Assembly (NCBI RefSeq): GCF_900631945.1
Contig: NZ_UZWE01000024.1
Span: forward strand, 184,462-248,461
Reading direction: 5' to 3'
From: Paracoccus haematequi
GTDB lineage: Bacteria > Pseudomonadota > Alphaproteobacteria > Rhodobacterales > Rhodobacteraceae
DNA length: 64,000 bases
Part shown: positions 34,110 to 43,865 of the stretch, one piece after another
How the letters are laid out: every line of letters starts with the position of its first letter
How positions within the stretch are numbered: position 1 is the stretch's first letter
Position numbers and translations under genes: made by a program
Notes under the pieces: generated by a model
What the model saw: only the letters and a program-made list of their open reading frames with translations
Databases searched by the model: none
Told to the model about the DNA's origin: nothing

Positions 34110-35174
34110 ATGTCGCATTCGGTGGAACTTGACGGGATCGGGATGCGCTTCGGCAGGACGCAGGCGGTCAGCGGCGTGTCCTTCACGGTCCAGCCGGGCG
34201 AGTTCTTCTCGATCCTGGGGCCGTCGGGCTGCGGCAAGACCACGATCCTGCGGATGATCGCCGGGTTCATCCAGCCGACCGAGGGACGGGTGCTGATCGG
34301 CGACCGCGACATGGCCGGGCTTGGCCCGAACCAGCGGCCGACGGCGATGATCTTCCAGTCGCTGGCCCTGTTCCCGCTGATGCCGGTCTGGGAAAACATC
34401 GCCTTCGGGCTGGAAGCGCGGGGCATGGGCCGCGCGGAACGCCGCAAGCGGGCGGACGATCTGCTGCATCTGATCGCATTGGAAGGATATGGCGACCGGA
34501 TGCCCGGCGAGCTGTCGGGCGGGCAGCGCCAGCGGGTCGCCATCGCCCGCGCCTTGGCCGTGGAACCGGGCGTGCTGCTGCTGGACGAGCCGCTGTCTGC
34601 GCTGGATCTGAAGCTGCGCCAGCACATGCGGGCGGAACTGCGCAGCCTTCAGAAACGCACCGGCGTCACCTTCATCTATATCACCCACGATCAGTCCGAG
34701 GCGCTGGCCATGTCCGACCGCGTGGCCGTGATGTCGGCGGGTGTGTTGCAGCAGACAGCCACGCCGCGCCAGCTTTACGATAATCCCGCCACGCCCTTCG
34801 TCGCGCGTTTCGTGGGCGAGACGAACGCCATCGCGGGCCGGGTCAGCGCCGTGGGCGACGGCATGGCCCGCGTGGATACCGCCCTGGGTCCGCTGCACGG
34901 ACGCGCGCAGGGCGCCGTCGCCATCGGCCAGGCCGCCACGCTGTATGTCCGCCCCGAGGCGCTGATGCCCGGCGTCGGCGCCAATACCCTGCGCGCCCGT
35001 GTCGGCCGCATGGATTTCGAAGGGGCCTTCGCCCTGATCCACGGCCAGTTTGCCGACGGCGCGGCGCTGACGGCGGCGGTGCCCTCCACCCGTCTGGCCG
35101 ACGCGCCCGCGCCGGGGACGGATGCCAGCTTTTCCTTTGCGCCGGAACATGCCGTGGTGCTGGCCGATGCGTGA
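34110..35174 (+). CDS. Polyamine-type ABC transporter ATP-binding protein (PotA family)
   Basis: A 354-residue ATPase. Walker A GPSGCGKTT is near residue 37, the signature LSGGQRQR near 137, Walker B VLLLDEP near 155, and the H-loop in ITHDQSEAL. A C-terminal TOBE/OB domain (about 240-354) is typical of PotA. GGGGGACGG lies before ATG 34110. The stop overlaps the next permease start by 8 bases. The domain set and order match spermidine/putrescine transporters. Confidence 0.92.
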   Translation: MSHSVELDGIGMRFGRTQAVSGVSFTVQPGEFFSILGPSGCGKTTILRMIAGFIQPTEGRVLIGDRDMAGLGPNQRPTAMIFQSLALFPLMPVWENIAFGLEARGMGRAERRKRADDLLHLIALEGYGDRMPGELSGGQRQRVAIARALAVEPGVLLLDEPLSALDLKLRQHMRAELRSLQKRTGVTFIYITHDQSEALAMSDRVAVMSAGVLQQTATPRQLYDNPATPFVARFVGETNAIAGRVSAVGDGMARVDTALGPLHGRAQGAVAIGQAATLYVRPEALMPGVGANTLRARVGRMDFEGAFALIHGQFADGAALTAAVPSTRLADAPAPGTDASFSFAPEHAVVLADA

Positions 35175-36048
35175 TCTTTACGCGCGCTTTGGCGGCGGCT
35201 TGGCGACGATCTTTCTGTCGCTGGTGCTGGTCTGGCTGGCGGCGATGGTGCTGGCGCCGAACCTGATGATGATCGACTATGCCCTGCGCCCGAACCTGCC
35301 GCCCGCGCAGATCGGCGGACCGCAGGACCTGTGGTCGGCGGACAATTTCCTGTATCTGGCGAACGAGGGCGTGCATCGCGCGATCTTCTTCAAGACGGTC
35401 TGGGCCAGTGCGCTGGTCGCGGCGGTGACGCTGGTGGTCTGCTATCCGATCGCCTTCTGGATGGCGCAGCGCGCGACGCCGGGGCAGTTGTCCATCGCGC
35501 TGATGCTGGTCATCATCCCCTTCTTCATCAACGAGGTGCTGCGGACGCTGGCCTGGTTCATCCTGCTGGCCTATCGCGGGCCGCTGAACGCGGTCTTGCA
35601 GGGGATCGGGTTGATCGATGCGCCGATCCGCTGGCAGGGGGACGGCGGCGTGCTGGCGGGGATGGTCTATGCCTATATCCTGTTCATGCTGCTGCCGATC
35701 TATAACGCCATAGAATCGCTGGACAAATCCCAGATTGAGGCCGCGCGGGATCTGGGCTCGCCCACATGGCGGACGCATTGGCGCATCGTCATCCCCCATG
35801 CCAAGGCGGGCATCGCCACCGGCTGCGTCTTCACCTTCATGCTGGCGGCCGGATCCTATGTCGCGCCCGCGCTGCTGGGCAGCCCCGGCAGCCGCTGGTT
35901 CACCGAGATCATCTACAACTGGTTCTTCGAGGGTGGCGACTGGAACCGGGGCGCGGCCTATGCGCTGACGCTGCTGGTCCTGTGCCTGGCCGTGGTGCTG
36001 GTCACGCTGCGCGTCTTCCGCGTGAACCTGACGGATGTGGCGAAATGA
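35167..36048 (+). CDS. Polyamine-type ABC transporter permease, PotB-like
   Basis: A 293-residue inner-membrane permease with six predicted helices. The cytoplasmic EAA loop is visible as IEAARDLGSPTWRTHWRIVIP near residues 192-212. The start LFLSLVLVWLAAMVLAPN and the periplasmic stretch before helix 2 fit PotB/PotH proteins. ATG 35167 overlaps the ATPase stop by 8 bases; the stop overlaps the next ATG by 4 bases. Confidence 0.9.
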   Translation: MRDLYARFGGGLATIFLSLVLVWLAAMVLAPNLMMIDYALRPNLPPAQIGGPQDLWSADNFLYLANEGVHRAIFFKTVWASALVAAVTLVVCYPIAFWMAQRATPGQLSIALMLVIIPFFINEVLRTLAWFILLAYRGPLNAVLQGIGLIDAPIRWQGDGGVLAGMVYAYILFMLLPIYNAIESLDKSQIEAARDLGSPTWRTHWRIVIPHAKAGIATGCVFTFMLAAGSYVAPALLGSPGSRWFTEIIYNWFFEGGDWNRGAAYALTLLVLCLAVVLVTLRVFRVNLTDVAK

Positions 36049-36848
36049 CGCCTGACCGGATCTTTCGCGGGCTGTTCGTGCTGTATCTGCTGGCCTTCGT
36101 GGCCTATCTGTTCATGCCGCTGATCATCATGGGCGCCGCCGCCTTCAACACCAGCCGCTTTCCCACGGTGATCCCCTGGCAGGGCACGACGCTGGACTGG
36201 TTTTCCGCGATGTGGGCGGATGCGGCGATGTGGCGGGCGCTGTGGACCTCGGCCATCGTGGCGTTCTTTGTGGTGTTGGTGGCGCTGCCGGTCGGCACCG
36301 CCGCAGCCTTGGTGCTGACCACGCTGCATTCGCGGGCGCGCAGCTTCGCCTATGCGGTGATGGTCTCGCCCCTGCTGACGCCGGGGGTGGTGATCGGGAT
36401 TTCCACGCTGATCCTGTGGCGGCAGGTCGGCATCGGCGGCGGCATCGCGCTGATCGTGGTGGCGCAGACGACCTTCATCATCTGCTATGTGATGCTGATG
36501 GTGATGGCGCGCCTGCAACGCTTCGACCGCACGCAAGAGGAGGCGGCCCTGGGCCTGGGCGCGTCGCGGCTGATGGTGTTCCGCCGGGTGCTGCTGCCAT
36601 TCCTCCGGCCCGCGCTGCTGGCATCGGGCGGGCTGGCGATTCTGCAATCAGTGGAAAATTATAACACCACGCTGTTCGTGCGCGGGTTCGAGACGCCGCT
36701 GACCGTGTTCATCGCCACCAAGGTCCGCACCGGCCTGACGCCTGCCGTCAACGCCCTGGCCCTGGTCATCATCGCCGTCACGGTGATCGGCGCGGTGGCA
36801 TACGAAATCGCCCGGCGCAGGCAACTCAGCGCGCGTCCGCGTTCCTGA
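36045..36848 (+). CDS. Polyamine-type ABC transporter permease, PotC-like
   Basis: A 267-residue permease with six helices. Its EAA loop reads EEAALGLGASRLMVFRRVLLP near residues 165-185. Features such as SFNTSRFPT-like AAFNTSRFPT and TLDWFSAMWADAAMWRAL in the first periplasmic loop are typical of PotC/PotI. ATG 36045 overlaps the upstream stop. The 3' end overlaps the convergent gbpR gene by 23 bases. Confidence 0.9.
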   Translation: MTPDRIFRGLFVLYLLAFVAYLFMPLIIMGAAAFNTSRFPTVIPWQGTTLDWFSAMWADAAMWRALWTSAIVAFFVVLVALPVGTAAALVLTTLHSRARSFAYAVMVSPLLTPGVVIGISTLILWRQVGIGGGIALIVVAQTTFIICYVMLMVMARLQRFDRTQEEAALGLGASRLMVFRRVLLPFLRPALLASGGLAILQSVENYNTTLFVRGFETPLTVFIATKVRTGLTPAVNALALVIIAVTVIGAVAYEIARRRQLSARPRS

Positions 36849-37770
36849 TCGGGCTGCGCGACATCTGCGCCACCGCGTCGCGCAGGCGTTTTGCCAGCGG
36901 CGACAGCGGGCGGCGTTTCAGATCCAGCAGGAAATAGGGCGACACCCGGATCGGCTGCGGCGTCGGGATGATCGTGAACCCGGCCCCGACCGGCGGGCGG
37001 ATCAGCAGTTCGGCGACCTCTTGCGACACCGGAGTGATCGCATTCGTCTGCGCCAGATAGGCGATGGTCAGCAGCAGCGACGGGCTGTTGACGATGTTGT
37101 CGGGTTCCGACAGCCCGACGCCCGCGAAGGCGGCCAGCGTCGCCTCGCGGATCGGGGCGCCGCGCTGCTGCATGATCCATTCCTGCCCGGCCAGTTCGGT
37201 CAGCGTGACCAGTCTGGCGCGGGCCAGCGGATGGTCGGCCCGCGCCATCAGCGCCACCTTTTCATCCGACATCGGCAGGATGTTGAAGGCGTCGCTGTCG
37301 AATTCCGGCAGGATCCGGCCCAGCACGAAATCCATCTCTCCGCCCGACAACTGCATCAGCAGATCGCGCGAGGGCATCACGTCCACGGTGATGTCGGCGC
37401 CGGGGCTTTCCTCCTTGATCTGGCGGATCGCGCTGACAAGATAGCTGATCGCCGGTCCGGTCACCGCCCCCACCCGCACCGAACCGGCATAGCCGCCGCG
37501 CAGGGCGCGCACGTCCGATTCGATGCTGGCCATCTCGCGCAGGATCACGCGGGCGCGGCGCAGCACGGCGGTGCCGATCTCGGTCGGCTCCATCCCCTTG
37601 GGCTGGCGAAGAAACAGGGCCGCGCCGACATGGCGCTCTGCCTCGGCCAGCATCCGAGAGGCGGCGGGCTGGGTCATGGCCAGCGCTTCGGCCGCCATCT
37701 GCAACTGTCCGTGCAGGGCGATTTCGTGGATCAGGCGCAGTTGCGGCGGCTTCAGGGCGCGTATGGACAT
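36826..37770 (-). CDS. gbpR: LysR-family regulator, GbpR-like
   Basis: A 314-residue transcription regulator. The N-terminal helix-turn-helix is at about 19-40 ([21 protein letters not shown]), followed by a linker helix and a LysR ligand domain. Its divergence from chvE-gguABC is the arrangement known for GbpR of Agrobacterium, which controls galactose-binding protein genes in response to aldoses. A pair of TCAT-ATGA motifs lies directly upstream. The 3' end overlaps the permease gene by 23 bases. Confidence 0.85.
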   Translation of the reverse strand: MSIRALKPPQLRLIHEIALHGQLQMAAEALAMTQPAASRMLAEAERHVGAALFLRQPKGMEPTEIGTAVLRRARVILREMASIESDVRALRGGYAGSVRVGAVTGPAISYLVSAIRQIKEESPGADITVDVMPSRDLLMQLSGGEMDFVLGRILPEFDSDAFNILPMSDEKVALMARADHPLARARLVTLTELAGQEWIMQQRGAPIREATLAAFAGVGLSEPDNIVNSPSLLLTIAYLAQTNAITPVSQEVAELLIRPPVGAGFTIIPTPQPIRVSPYFLLDLKRRPLSPLAKRLRDAVAQMSRSPIRNADAR

Positions 37771-37821
37771 ATCATTTTCGGTATGAAGATTGCCTATTTT
37801 ATCATTTTACCGGCATGATAA
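37771..37821. promoter_or_regulatory. Two related inverted repeats, candidate GbpR operators
   Basis: TTATCAT (37799-37805) and ATGATAA (37815-37821) form a perfect 7-base inverted repeat around TTTACCGGC. A second copy, TCAT (37772-37775) / ATGA (37783-37786) around TTTTCGGT-like sequence, starts 2 bases upstream of the gbpR ATG. Both copies share TATCATTTT...CGG.ATGA. This suits autoregulation plus chvE control by a LysR protein. Confidence 0.55.
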
Positions 37822-37892
37822 CCGTTTGCTACATCTTTTCTCATCTATTCGGAGGATGCGTGGCCCATGTGCCGCGCAAGGGGAGGATACAG

Positions 37893-38948
37893 ATGAAGTT
37901 CAGAACCGCTGCGGTCGCGCTGGCGATCGGGGTCTCGTGGCTGGCGACCGGCGCCATGGCGGAAACCATCGGCATCGCGATGCCCACCAAATCGTCCGCC
38001 CGCTGGATCGACGACGGCAACAACATGGTCAAGCAGTTGCAGGAAGCCGGCTACGACACCGACCTGCAATATGCCGAGGACGACATCCCGAACCAGCTGG
38101 CCCAGGTGGAAAACATGATCACCAAGGGCGTGAACGTCCTGGTGATCGCCGCCATCGATGGCACCACCCTGTCGAACGCCCTGGAAAACGCCGCCGCCGC
38201 CGACATCAAGGTGATCGCCTATGACCGCCTTATCCGCGGGTCGGAACATGTCGATTATTACGCGACCTTCGACAACTTCAAGGTCGGCGTCCAGCAGGCG
38301 AGCACGCTGGTCGACGGGCTGAAGGAACGCTTCCCGGATGTGAAGCCCTGGAACGTGGAACTGTTCGGCGGCAGCCCCGACGACAACAACGCCTTCTTCT
38401 TCTATGACGGCGCGATGTCGGTTCTTCAGCCGCTGATCGACGATGGTTCCATCGTGATCGGGTCGGGCCAGACCGGCATGGAAAAGGTCGGCACGCTGCG
38501 CTGGGATCCGGCGGTGGCGCAGGCGCGGATGGATAACCTTCTGTCCTCGAACTATGGCGACAAGCAGGTCCATGGGGTGCTGTCGCCCTATGACGGGCTG
38601 TCCATCGGGATCCTGTCGTCGCTGAAGGGCGTGGGCTATGGGTCGGGCGACATGCAGATGCCCATCGTCACCGGCCAAGACGCCGAGGTGCAGTCGGTGA
38701 AATCCATCGAGGCGGGCGAGCAGTATTCGACCATCTTCAAGGACACCCGCGAACTGGCCCGCGTCACCGTGGGCATGGTGGACGCCGTTCTGAAAGGGAC
38801 CGAACCGGAAATCAACGACACCGAGACCTATGACAACGGTGTCAAGGTCGTGCCCTCCTATCTGTTGGAGCCGGTGCCGGTGACCAAGGCCAACATCAAG
38901 GAGGCTCTGATCGATTCCGGTTACTACACCGAAGATCAGCTGAAGTGA
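37893..38948 (+). CDS. chvE: Aldose ABC transporter substrate-binding protein, ChvE-like (copy 1)
   Basis: A 351-residue periplasmic sugar-binding protein. The signal peptide ends near ATGAMA. The mature part has [65 protein letters not shown] and the end [11 protein letters not shown], the ChvE/multiple sugar-binding type. Such proteins bind L-arabinose, D-galactose and D-glucose. GGGAGGA is 6 bases before ATG 37893, which fixes the start. It is the first gene after gbpR; a paralogue follows. Confidence 0.92.
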   Translation: MKFRTAAVALAIGVSWLATGAMAETIGIAMPTKSSARWIDDGNNMVKQLQEAGYDTDLQYAEDDIPNQLAQVENMITKGVNVLVIAAIDGTTLSNALENAAAADIKVIAYDRLIRGSEHVDYYATFDNFKVGVQQASTLVDGLKERFPDVKPWNVELFGGSPDDNNAFFFYDGAMSVLQPLIDDGSIVIGSGQTGMEKVGTLRWDPAVAQARMDNLLSSNYGDKQVHGVLSPYDGLSIGILSSLKGVGYGSGDMQMPIVTGQDAEVQSVKSIEAGEQYSTIFKDTRELARVTVGMVDAVLKGTEPEINDTETYDNGVKVVPSYLLEPVPVTKANIKEALIDSGYYTEDQLK

Positions 38949-38955
38949 TCCTTGC

Positions 38956-38980
38956 GGGGCGGGCCGAAGGGTTCCGCCCC
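38956..38980 (+). other. Stem-loop between the two chvE copies
   Basis: GGGGCGG (38956-38962) pairs with CCGCCCC (38974-38980) over an 11-base loop. It starts 7 bases after the copy 1 stop. Confidence 0.5.
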
Positions 38981-39013
38981 CAGATCGACCAGCACCTTGG
39001 GGAGGGGATGCGA

Positions 39014-40075
39014 ATGACGAAGCTGAGACATATCCTGACTGTCGCGGCCATGGCGATGACGGTCCCGCTGGCCGCAATGGCAGCCGATGAAAAGGTGGGC
39101 ATCTCGATGCCCGAAAAGATCACCGCGCGCTGGGTCGCAGACGGTGAGAACATGGTCAAGCAGTTCCAGGAGGCCGGGTATCAGACCGACCTGCAATACG
39201 CCAATGACGACATCCCGGCGCAGCTGAGCCAGATCGAGAACATGATCACCACGGGCGCGAAGGTGCTGGTGATCGCGGCGCTGGACGGCACGACCCTGTC
39301 GAACGCGCTGGAAAACGCCAAGGCGGCGGACATCAAGGTCATCGCCTATGACCGCCTGATCCGCGACACGCCGAATGTCGATTATTACGCGACCTTCGAC
39401 AACTTCAAGGTCGGCGTCATGCAGGGCACCTCTCTGGTCGAGGGCCTGAAGGAACGCTTCCCGGACCAGAAGCCTTGGAACGTCGAGCTGTTCGGCGGCA
39501 GCCCGGACGACAACAACGCCTATTTCTTCTATGATGGCGCGATGAGCGTCCTTCAGCCGCTGATCGACGCGGGCGACATCGTGGTCCCCTCGGGGCAGAC
39601 GGGCCTCGACAAGGTCGGCACGCTGCGGTGGGACGCGGCCACAGCCCAGTCGCGGATGGACAACATCCTGTCCGCGAATTACGGCGACAAACAGGTTCAT
39701 GGCGTGCTGTCGGCGAATGACGGGCTGGCCCGCGGCATCATCTCGTCCGTGAAGGGCGTGGGCTACGGATCGGGCGACCTGAAGATGCCGATCATCACCG
39801 GGCAGGACGCGGAAATCCCCGGCATCAAGGCGATCATCGACGGCGAACAGTATTCGACGGTCTTCAAGGACACGCGCGAACTGGCCAAGGTCACGGTGGG
39901 GATGGTCAACGCCATGCTGGAAGGCAAGGAACCCGAGGTGAACGACACCAAGACCTATGACAACGGCCAGAAGGTCGTGCCGTCCTTCCTGCTGGAGCCG
40001 GTCGCGGTCACGGCGGCGAACTGGAAAGAGGTTCTGGTGGATTCGGGTTATTACACCGAAGACCAGTTGAAGTGA
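39014..40075 (+). CDS. Aldose ABC transporter substrate-binding protein, ChvE-like (copy 2)
   Basis: A 353-residue paralogue of the preceding protein. Matching landmarks are [49 protein letters not shown] and [11 protein letters not shown]. Most of the mature protein is alike, with changes spread along it, so it is an older tandem duplication rather than a fresh one. ATG 39014 is preferred to ATG 39008, because GGAGGGG then has a 7-base spacing and the signal peptide ([15 protein letters not shown]) starts well. Ligand may differ from copy 1. Confidence 0.92.
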   Translation: MTKLRHILTVAAMAMTVPLAAMAADEKVGISMPEKITARWVADGENMVKQFQEAGYQTDLQYANDDIPAQLSQIENMITTGAKVLVIAALDGTTLSNALENAKAADIKVIAYDRLIRDTPNVDYYATFDNFKVGVMQGTSLVEGLKERFPDQKPWNVELFGGSPDDNNAYFFYDGAMSVLQPLIDAGDIVVPSGQTGLDKVGTLRWDAATAQSRMDNILSANYGDKQVHGVLSANDGLARGIISSVKGVGYGSGDLKMPIITGQDAEIPGIKAIIDGEQYSTVFKDTRELAKVTVGMVNAMLEGKEPEVNDTKTYDNGQKVVPSFLLEPVAVTAANWKEVLVDSGYYTEDQLK

Positions 40076-40081
40076 TCCCCT

Positions 40082-40107
40082 GCGGTTCCGGCGCAGACCG
40101 GGGCCGC
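40082..40107 (+). other. Stem-loop between chvE copy 2 and gguA
   Basis: GCGGTTCCGG pairs with CCGGGGCCGC (two G-T pairs) around a 6-base loop. It starts 7 bases after the stop and 20 bases before gguA. Confidence 0.55.
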
Positions 40108-40127
40108 TTCACCAAGGGAGGACCGCG

Positions 40128-41660
40128 ATGACCGCCATTCTGGAAATGCAGGGCATCACCAAGACGTTTCCCGGCGTGCGTGCGCTGAGCGACGTCAACC
40201 TGTCAGTGCGCGAAGGCGAAATCCACGCCATCTGCGGCGAAAACGGCGCGGGGAAATCGACGCTGATGAAGGTGCTGTCGGGCGTCTATCCCCATGGCAG
40301 CTACGAGGGCGAGATCCTGTATGACGGCAAGCCTGCGCGCTTCCGCGACATCCGCGACAGCGAACATGCGGGCATCGTCATCATCCACCAGGAACTGGCC
40401 CTGGTGCCGCTGCTGTCGGTGGCCGAGAACCTGTTCCTGGGCAACGAGGTCGCCAGCGGCGGGGTCATCAACTGGCCCTTGGCCTATCAGAAGACCGAGG
40501 CGCTGCTGCGCAAGGTCGGCCTGACCGAGGCGCCGACCACCAAGGTGGAAAAGCTGGGCGTGGGCAAGCAGCAGCTTGTGGAAATCGCCAAGGCGCTGGC
40601 CAAGAACGTGCGTCTGCTGATCCTGGACGAACCGACCGCCGCCTTGCAGGAAAACGACAGCCAGAAGCTGCTGGACCTGATGCTGGAACTGAAGGACCAG
40701 GGCGTCACCCAGATCATCATCAGCCACAAGCTGAACGAGATCCGCCGCGTGGCCGACCGCGTGACCGTGATCCGCGACGGATCCACCGTCTCCACCCTGG
40801 ACCGCAGCGAAATCACCGAGGACCGGATCATCCGCGACATGGTGGGCCGCGACATGGCGCATCGCTATCCCGACCGGACGCCCCGGATCGGCGAGGTGCT
40901 GATGGAGGTGCGGAACTGGTCCGTGATGCACCCCGACCAGCCGCGCCAGGTGATCCGCGACGTATCGATGACCGTCCGCAAGGGAGAGATCGTCGGCATC
41001 GCCGGCTTGATGGGGTCGGGCCGCACCGAATTCGCCATGAGCCTGTTCGGCCGCAGCTATGGCCGCGACATCCGGGGCGAGGTGACGCTGGCGGGCGCCA
41101 GGCCCGACCTGTCCACCGTGTCGCGCGCCATCGACGCGGGGCTGGCCTACGTCACCGAGGACCGCAAGGTTCTGGGCCTGATCCTGGACGAGCCGATCCT
41201 GCGCAACATATCCTTGGCGAATCTGGAAGGCATCGCCAAGGGCGCGGTGCTGTCGCGGGGCCGCGAGCAGCAGGTGGCGGAGCGATACCGCAAGGCCATG
41301 AACATCCGCACGCCCAGCGTGTTCCAGCGGGTGGTGAACCTGTCGGGCGGCAACCAGCAAAAGGTGGTGCTGTCGAAATGGCTGTTCACCGATCCCAAGG
41401 TGCTGATCCTGGACGAACCCACGCGCGGCATCGACGTGGGCGCCAAGTTCGAGATCTACAACATCATGAACGACCTGGCGGGCCAGGGGCATGGCGTGGT
41501 CATGATCAGTTCGGAAATGCCCGAGCTTCTGGGCATGTGCGACCGCATCTATGTCATGAACGAAGGCCGGATCGCCGGTGAACTGACCCGCGATCAGGCC
41601 AGCCAGGAACGGATCATGGCCCTGATCCTGCAAGACGGAATGAAGGGAGAGGCCGCATGA
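40128..41660 (+). CDS. gguA: Sugar ABC transporter ATP-binding protein, two ABC domains (GguA-like)
   Basis: A 510-residue cytoplasmic ATPase with tandem nucleotide-binding domains. Domain 1 has Walker [10 protein letters not shown] near residue 38 and Walker [12 protein letters not shown] near 165. Domain 2 has the degenerate P-loop GLMGSGRTE near 295 and the signature [15 protein letters not shown] with [16 protein letters not shown] near 405-440. This asymmetric pair is normal for CUT2 sugar importers. GGGAGGA precedes ATG 40128; the stop overlaps gguB by 4 bases. Confidence 0.93.
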   Translation: MTAILEMQGITKTFPGVRALSDVNLSVREGEIHAICGENGAGKSTLMKVLSGVYPHGSYEGEILYDGKPARFRDIRDSEHAGIVIIHQELALVPLLSVAENLFLGNEVASGGVINWPLAYQKTEALLRKVGLTEAPTTKVEKLGVGKQQLVEIAKALAKNVRLLILDEPTAALQENDSQKLLDLMLELKDQGVTQIIISHKLNEIRRVADRVTVIRDGSTVSTLDRSEITEDRIIRDMVGRDMAHRYPDRTPRIGEVLMEVRNWSVMHPDQPRQVIRDVSMTVRKGEIVGIAGLMGSGRTEFAMSLFGRSYGRDIRGEVTLAGARPDLSTVSRAIDAGLAYVTEDRKVLGLILDEPILRNISLANLEGIAKGAVLSRGREQQVAERYRKAMNIRTPSVFQRVVNLSGGNQQKVVLSKWLFTDPKVLILDEPTRGIDVGAKFEIYNIMNDLAGQGHGVVMISSEMPELLGMCDRIYVMNEGRIAGELTRDQASQERIMALILQDGMKGEAA

Positions 41661-42865
41661 GCACGGCTGACGCGAACAAGCCCGCCGCCGCGACGGGCAT
41701 CGGCGCCCATCTGGGCAGCCACCTGCGGGAAAACGGGATGATGCTGGCCCTGGTCGCCATCGTCCTGTTCTTCTTCGTCATCGTGCGCGCGGTCCAGGGG
41801 GTCGATTTCCTGTCGGCGCAGAATATCACCAACCTGTTTTTGCAAAACAGCTATGTCATCATCATGGCCCTGGGGATGCTGCTGGTGATCGTGGCGGGCC
41901 ATATCGACCTGTCGGTCGGATCGGTCGCGGCCTTTACCGGGGCGGTGGCGTCCATGCTGCTGGTCAAGATGCAACTGCCGATGCTGGTGGTGGTCCCCAT
42001 GGTGCTGGTCGTGGGCGGGCTGATCGGCGCGGCCCAAGGGTACTGGATCGCCTATTGGCGCATCCCGTCCTTCATCGTCACGCTGGCCGGGATGCTGGTC
42101 TTCCGGGGTCTGACCCTGTGGCTGCTGGGCGGCCAGAACATCGGCCCGTTTGAAAAATCATTCCAGTCGCTGTCCACCGGCTTCATCCCCGACCTGTTCG
42201 GCCCGGACAAGCCCAACTTCACCGCGCTGATCCTAGTCGCCGTGGCCGCCGCCGCCATCGTCTGGGCGGGCATCCGCGGCCGCGCGCGAGAGGCCGAATT
42301 CGGCATCGCCCCCGAACCCTCGGGCTTTTTCTGGGCGCGCAACGCGGTGGTGGTGATTGCGCTGTTGTTCGTGGGCTGGAAGCTGGCCAGCTTCCGGGGC
42401 CTGCCGAACGTGCTGCTGATCATGTCGGTGCTGATCGTGCTCTATGCGTTCTTCACCGAATCCACGACCACCGGGCGGCGCATCTATGCCCTGGGCGGGA
42501 ACGAGAAGGCCGCGAAGCTGTCCGGCATCAAGACCGAACGGCTGGTCTTCTTCACCTTCGTCAACATGGGCGTGCTGGCATCCCTGGCCGGGATGATCGT
42601 CACCGCGCGGCTGAACAGCGCCACCCCCAAGGCAGGCGTCGGTTTCGAACTGGACGTGATCGCGGCCGTCTTCATCGGCGGGGCTTCGATGGCAGGGGGA
42701 TCGGGACGGATCATCGGCGTGGTGGTCGGCGCGCTGATCATGGGCGTGATGAACAACGGCATGTCGATCATGGGGATCGGCATCGATTATCAGCAGGTGA
42801 TCAAGGGGCTGGTGCTTCTGGCCGCCGTCATCTTCGACGTTTACAACAAGACCAAGCAGGGCTGA
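41657..42865 (+). CDS. gguB: Sugar ABC transporter permease (GguB-like)
   Basis: A 402-residue membrane permease of the CUT2 family with about ten helices. Typical segments are [48 protein letters not shown] sequence and [22 protein letters not shown]. An extra loop near 180-235 is usual for the XylH/GguB group. It pairs with gguA (ATGA overlap) and serves one or both ChvE proteins. gguC starts 3 bases after its stop. Confidence 0.93.
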   Translation: MSTADANKPAAATGIGAHLGSHLRENGMMLALVAIVLFFFVIVRAVQGVDFLSAQNITNLFLQNSYVIIMALGMLLVIVAGHIDLSVGSVAAFTGAVASMLLVKMQLPMLVVVPMVLVVGGLIGAAQGYWIAYWRIPSFIVTLAGMLVFRGLTLWLLGGQNIGPFEKSFQSLSTGFIPDLFGPDKPNFTALILVAVAAAAIVWAGIRGRAREAEFGIAPEPSGFFWARNAVVVIALLFVGWKLASFRGLPNVLLIMSVLIVLYAFFTESTTTGRRIYALGGNEKAAKLSGIKTERLVFFTFVNMGVLASLAGMIVTARLNSATPKAGVGFELDVIAAVFIGGASMAGGSGRIIGVVVGALIMGVMNNGMSIMGIGIDYQQVIKGLVLLAAVIFDVYNKTKQG

Positions 42866-42868
42866 CCC

Positions 42869-43858
42869 ATGTTTCTGTCGCAACTGAAAAGCCCCGGCGG
42901 CGACCGGGCCGTCGCCGCACGGACCGAAGACGGCGCCTGGATCGTGCCCGGCGCGCGGACCGCCCGCGATCTGGCCCTTGCCGCCATCGCCGCCGGGCGC
43001 GGCCTTGAGGCCGAGGTGACCGCGCGGGGCAGGGGCGAAGCGGTCGATCTGGCCGGGGCCCTGGCGGATGGCCGTGTCCTGCTGCCGCTGGATCATGACG
43101 ACCCGGCGCATCTGCACCTGACCGGCACCGGGCTGACCCATCTGGGCAGCGCCGCCACGCGCAATTCCATGCACGCCAAGGCGGATGCCGAGGCGCTGAC
43201 CGACAGCATGAAGATGTTCCGCATGGGGCTGGAGGGCGGCAAGCCGCAAGGCGGTGCTGCGGGCGTGCAGCCCGAATGGTTCTACAAGGGCAACGGGGTC
43301 AATGCGGTGGCGCCCGGCGCGCCGCTGGTCAGCCCCGGCTTTGCCCTGGATGCGGGCGAGGAACCGGAAATCGCGGGGCTTTACCTGATCGGCCCGGACG
43401 GCACGCCCTTCCGGCTGGGCTTTGCGCTGGCGAACGAGTTTTCCGACCATGTGACCGAACGCGGCAACTACCTGTGGCTGGCCCATTCCAAGCTGCGCCC
43501 CGCGAGCTTCGGCCCCGAAATGCTGGTCGGCGATCTGCCCCAGCATGTCGAGGGCACCAGCCGGATCCTGCGCAACGGCGCGGTGATCTGGGAAAAGCCC
43601 TTCCTGTCGGGCGAATCCAACATGTCGCACAGCCTTGCGAACCTGGAGCATCACCACTTCAAGTATGCGCTGTTCCGCCAGCCGGGCGACGTGCATGTGC
43701 ATTTCTTCGGCACCGCCACGCTGTCCTTCGCCGATGGCGTCAAGGCGCAGGCGGGCGATGTCTTCCAGATCGAATCCCCGGCCCTGGGTTTGCCCTTGGC
43801 GAACCCGCTGGACCAGCAGCCGGACGGCGGCACCCCCGTCGCCGTCGCCACCCTCTGA
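42869..43858 (+). CDS. gguC: GguC/AraD1-family protein, possible 2-keto-3-deoxy-L-arabonate dehydratase
   Basis: A 329-residue cytoplasmic protein of the GguC family with a C-terminal fumarylacetoacetase-like fold. Visible stretches are LGSAATRNSMHAK, YKGNGVNAVAPG, GLYLIGPDGTPFRLGFALANEFSDHVTER (split here) and HVHFFGTATLSF. Comparative studies link the family to L-arabinose use; a role turning 2-keto-3-deoxy-L-arabonate into 2-oxoglutarate semialdehyde would fill the gap between the dehydratase and the semialdehyde dehydrogenase in this operon. That reaction is inferred from context, since no KdaD-type dehydratase is seen. Confidence 0.8.
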   Translation: MFLSQLKSPGGDRAVAARTEDGAWIVPGARTARDLALAAIAAGRGLEAEVTARGRGEAVDLAGALADGRVLLPLDHDDPAHLHLTGTGLTHLGSAATRNSMHAKADAEALTDSMKMFRMGLEGGKPQGGAAGVQPEWFYKGNGVNAVAPGAPLVSPGFALDAGEEPEIAGLYLIGPDGTPFRLGFALANEFSDHVTERGNYLWLAHSKLRPASFGPEMLVGDLPQHVEGTSRILRNGAVIWEKPFLSGESNMSHSLANLEHHHFKYALFRQPGDVHVHFFGTATLSFADGVKAQAGDVFQIESPALGLPLANPLDQQPDGGTPVAVATL

Positions 43859-43865
43859 GGCTATC

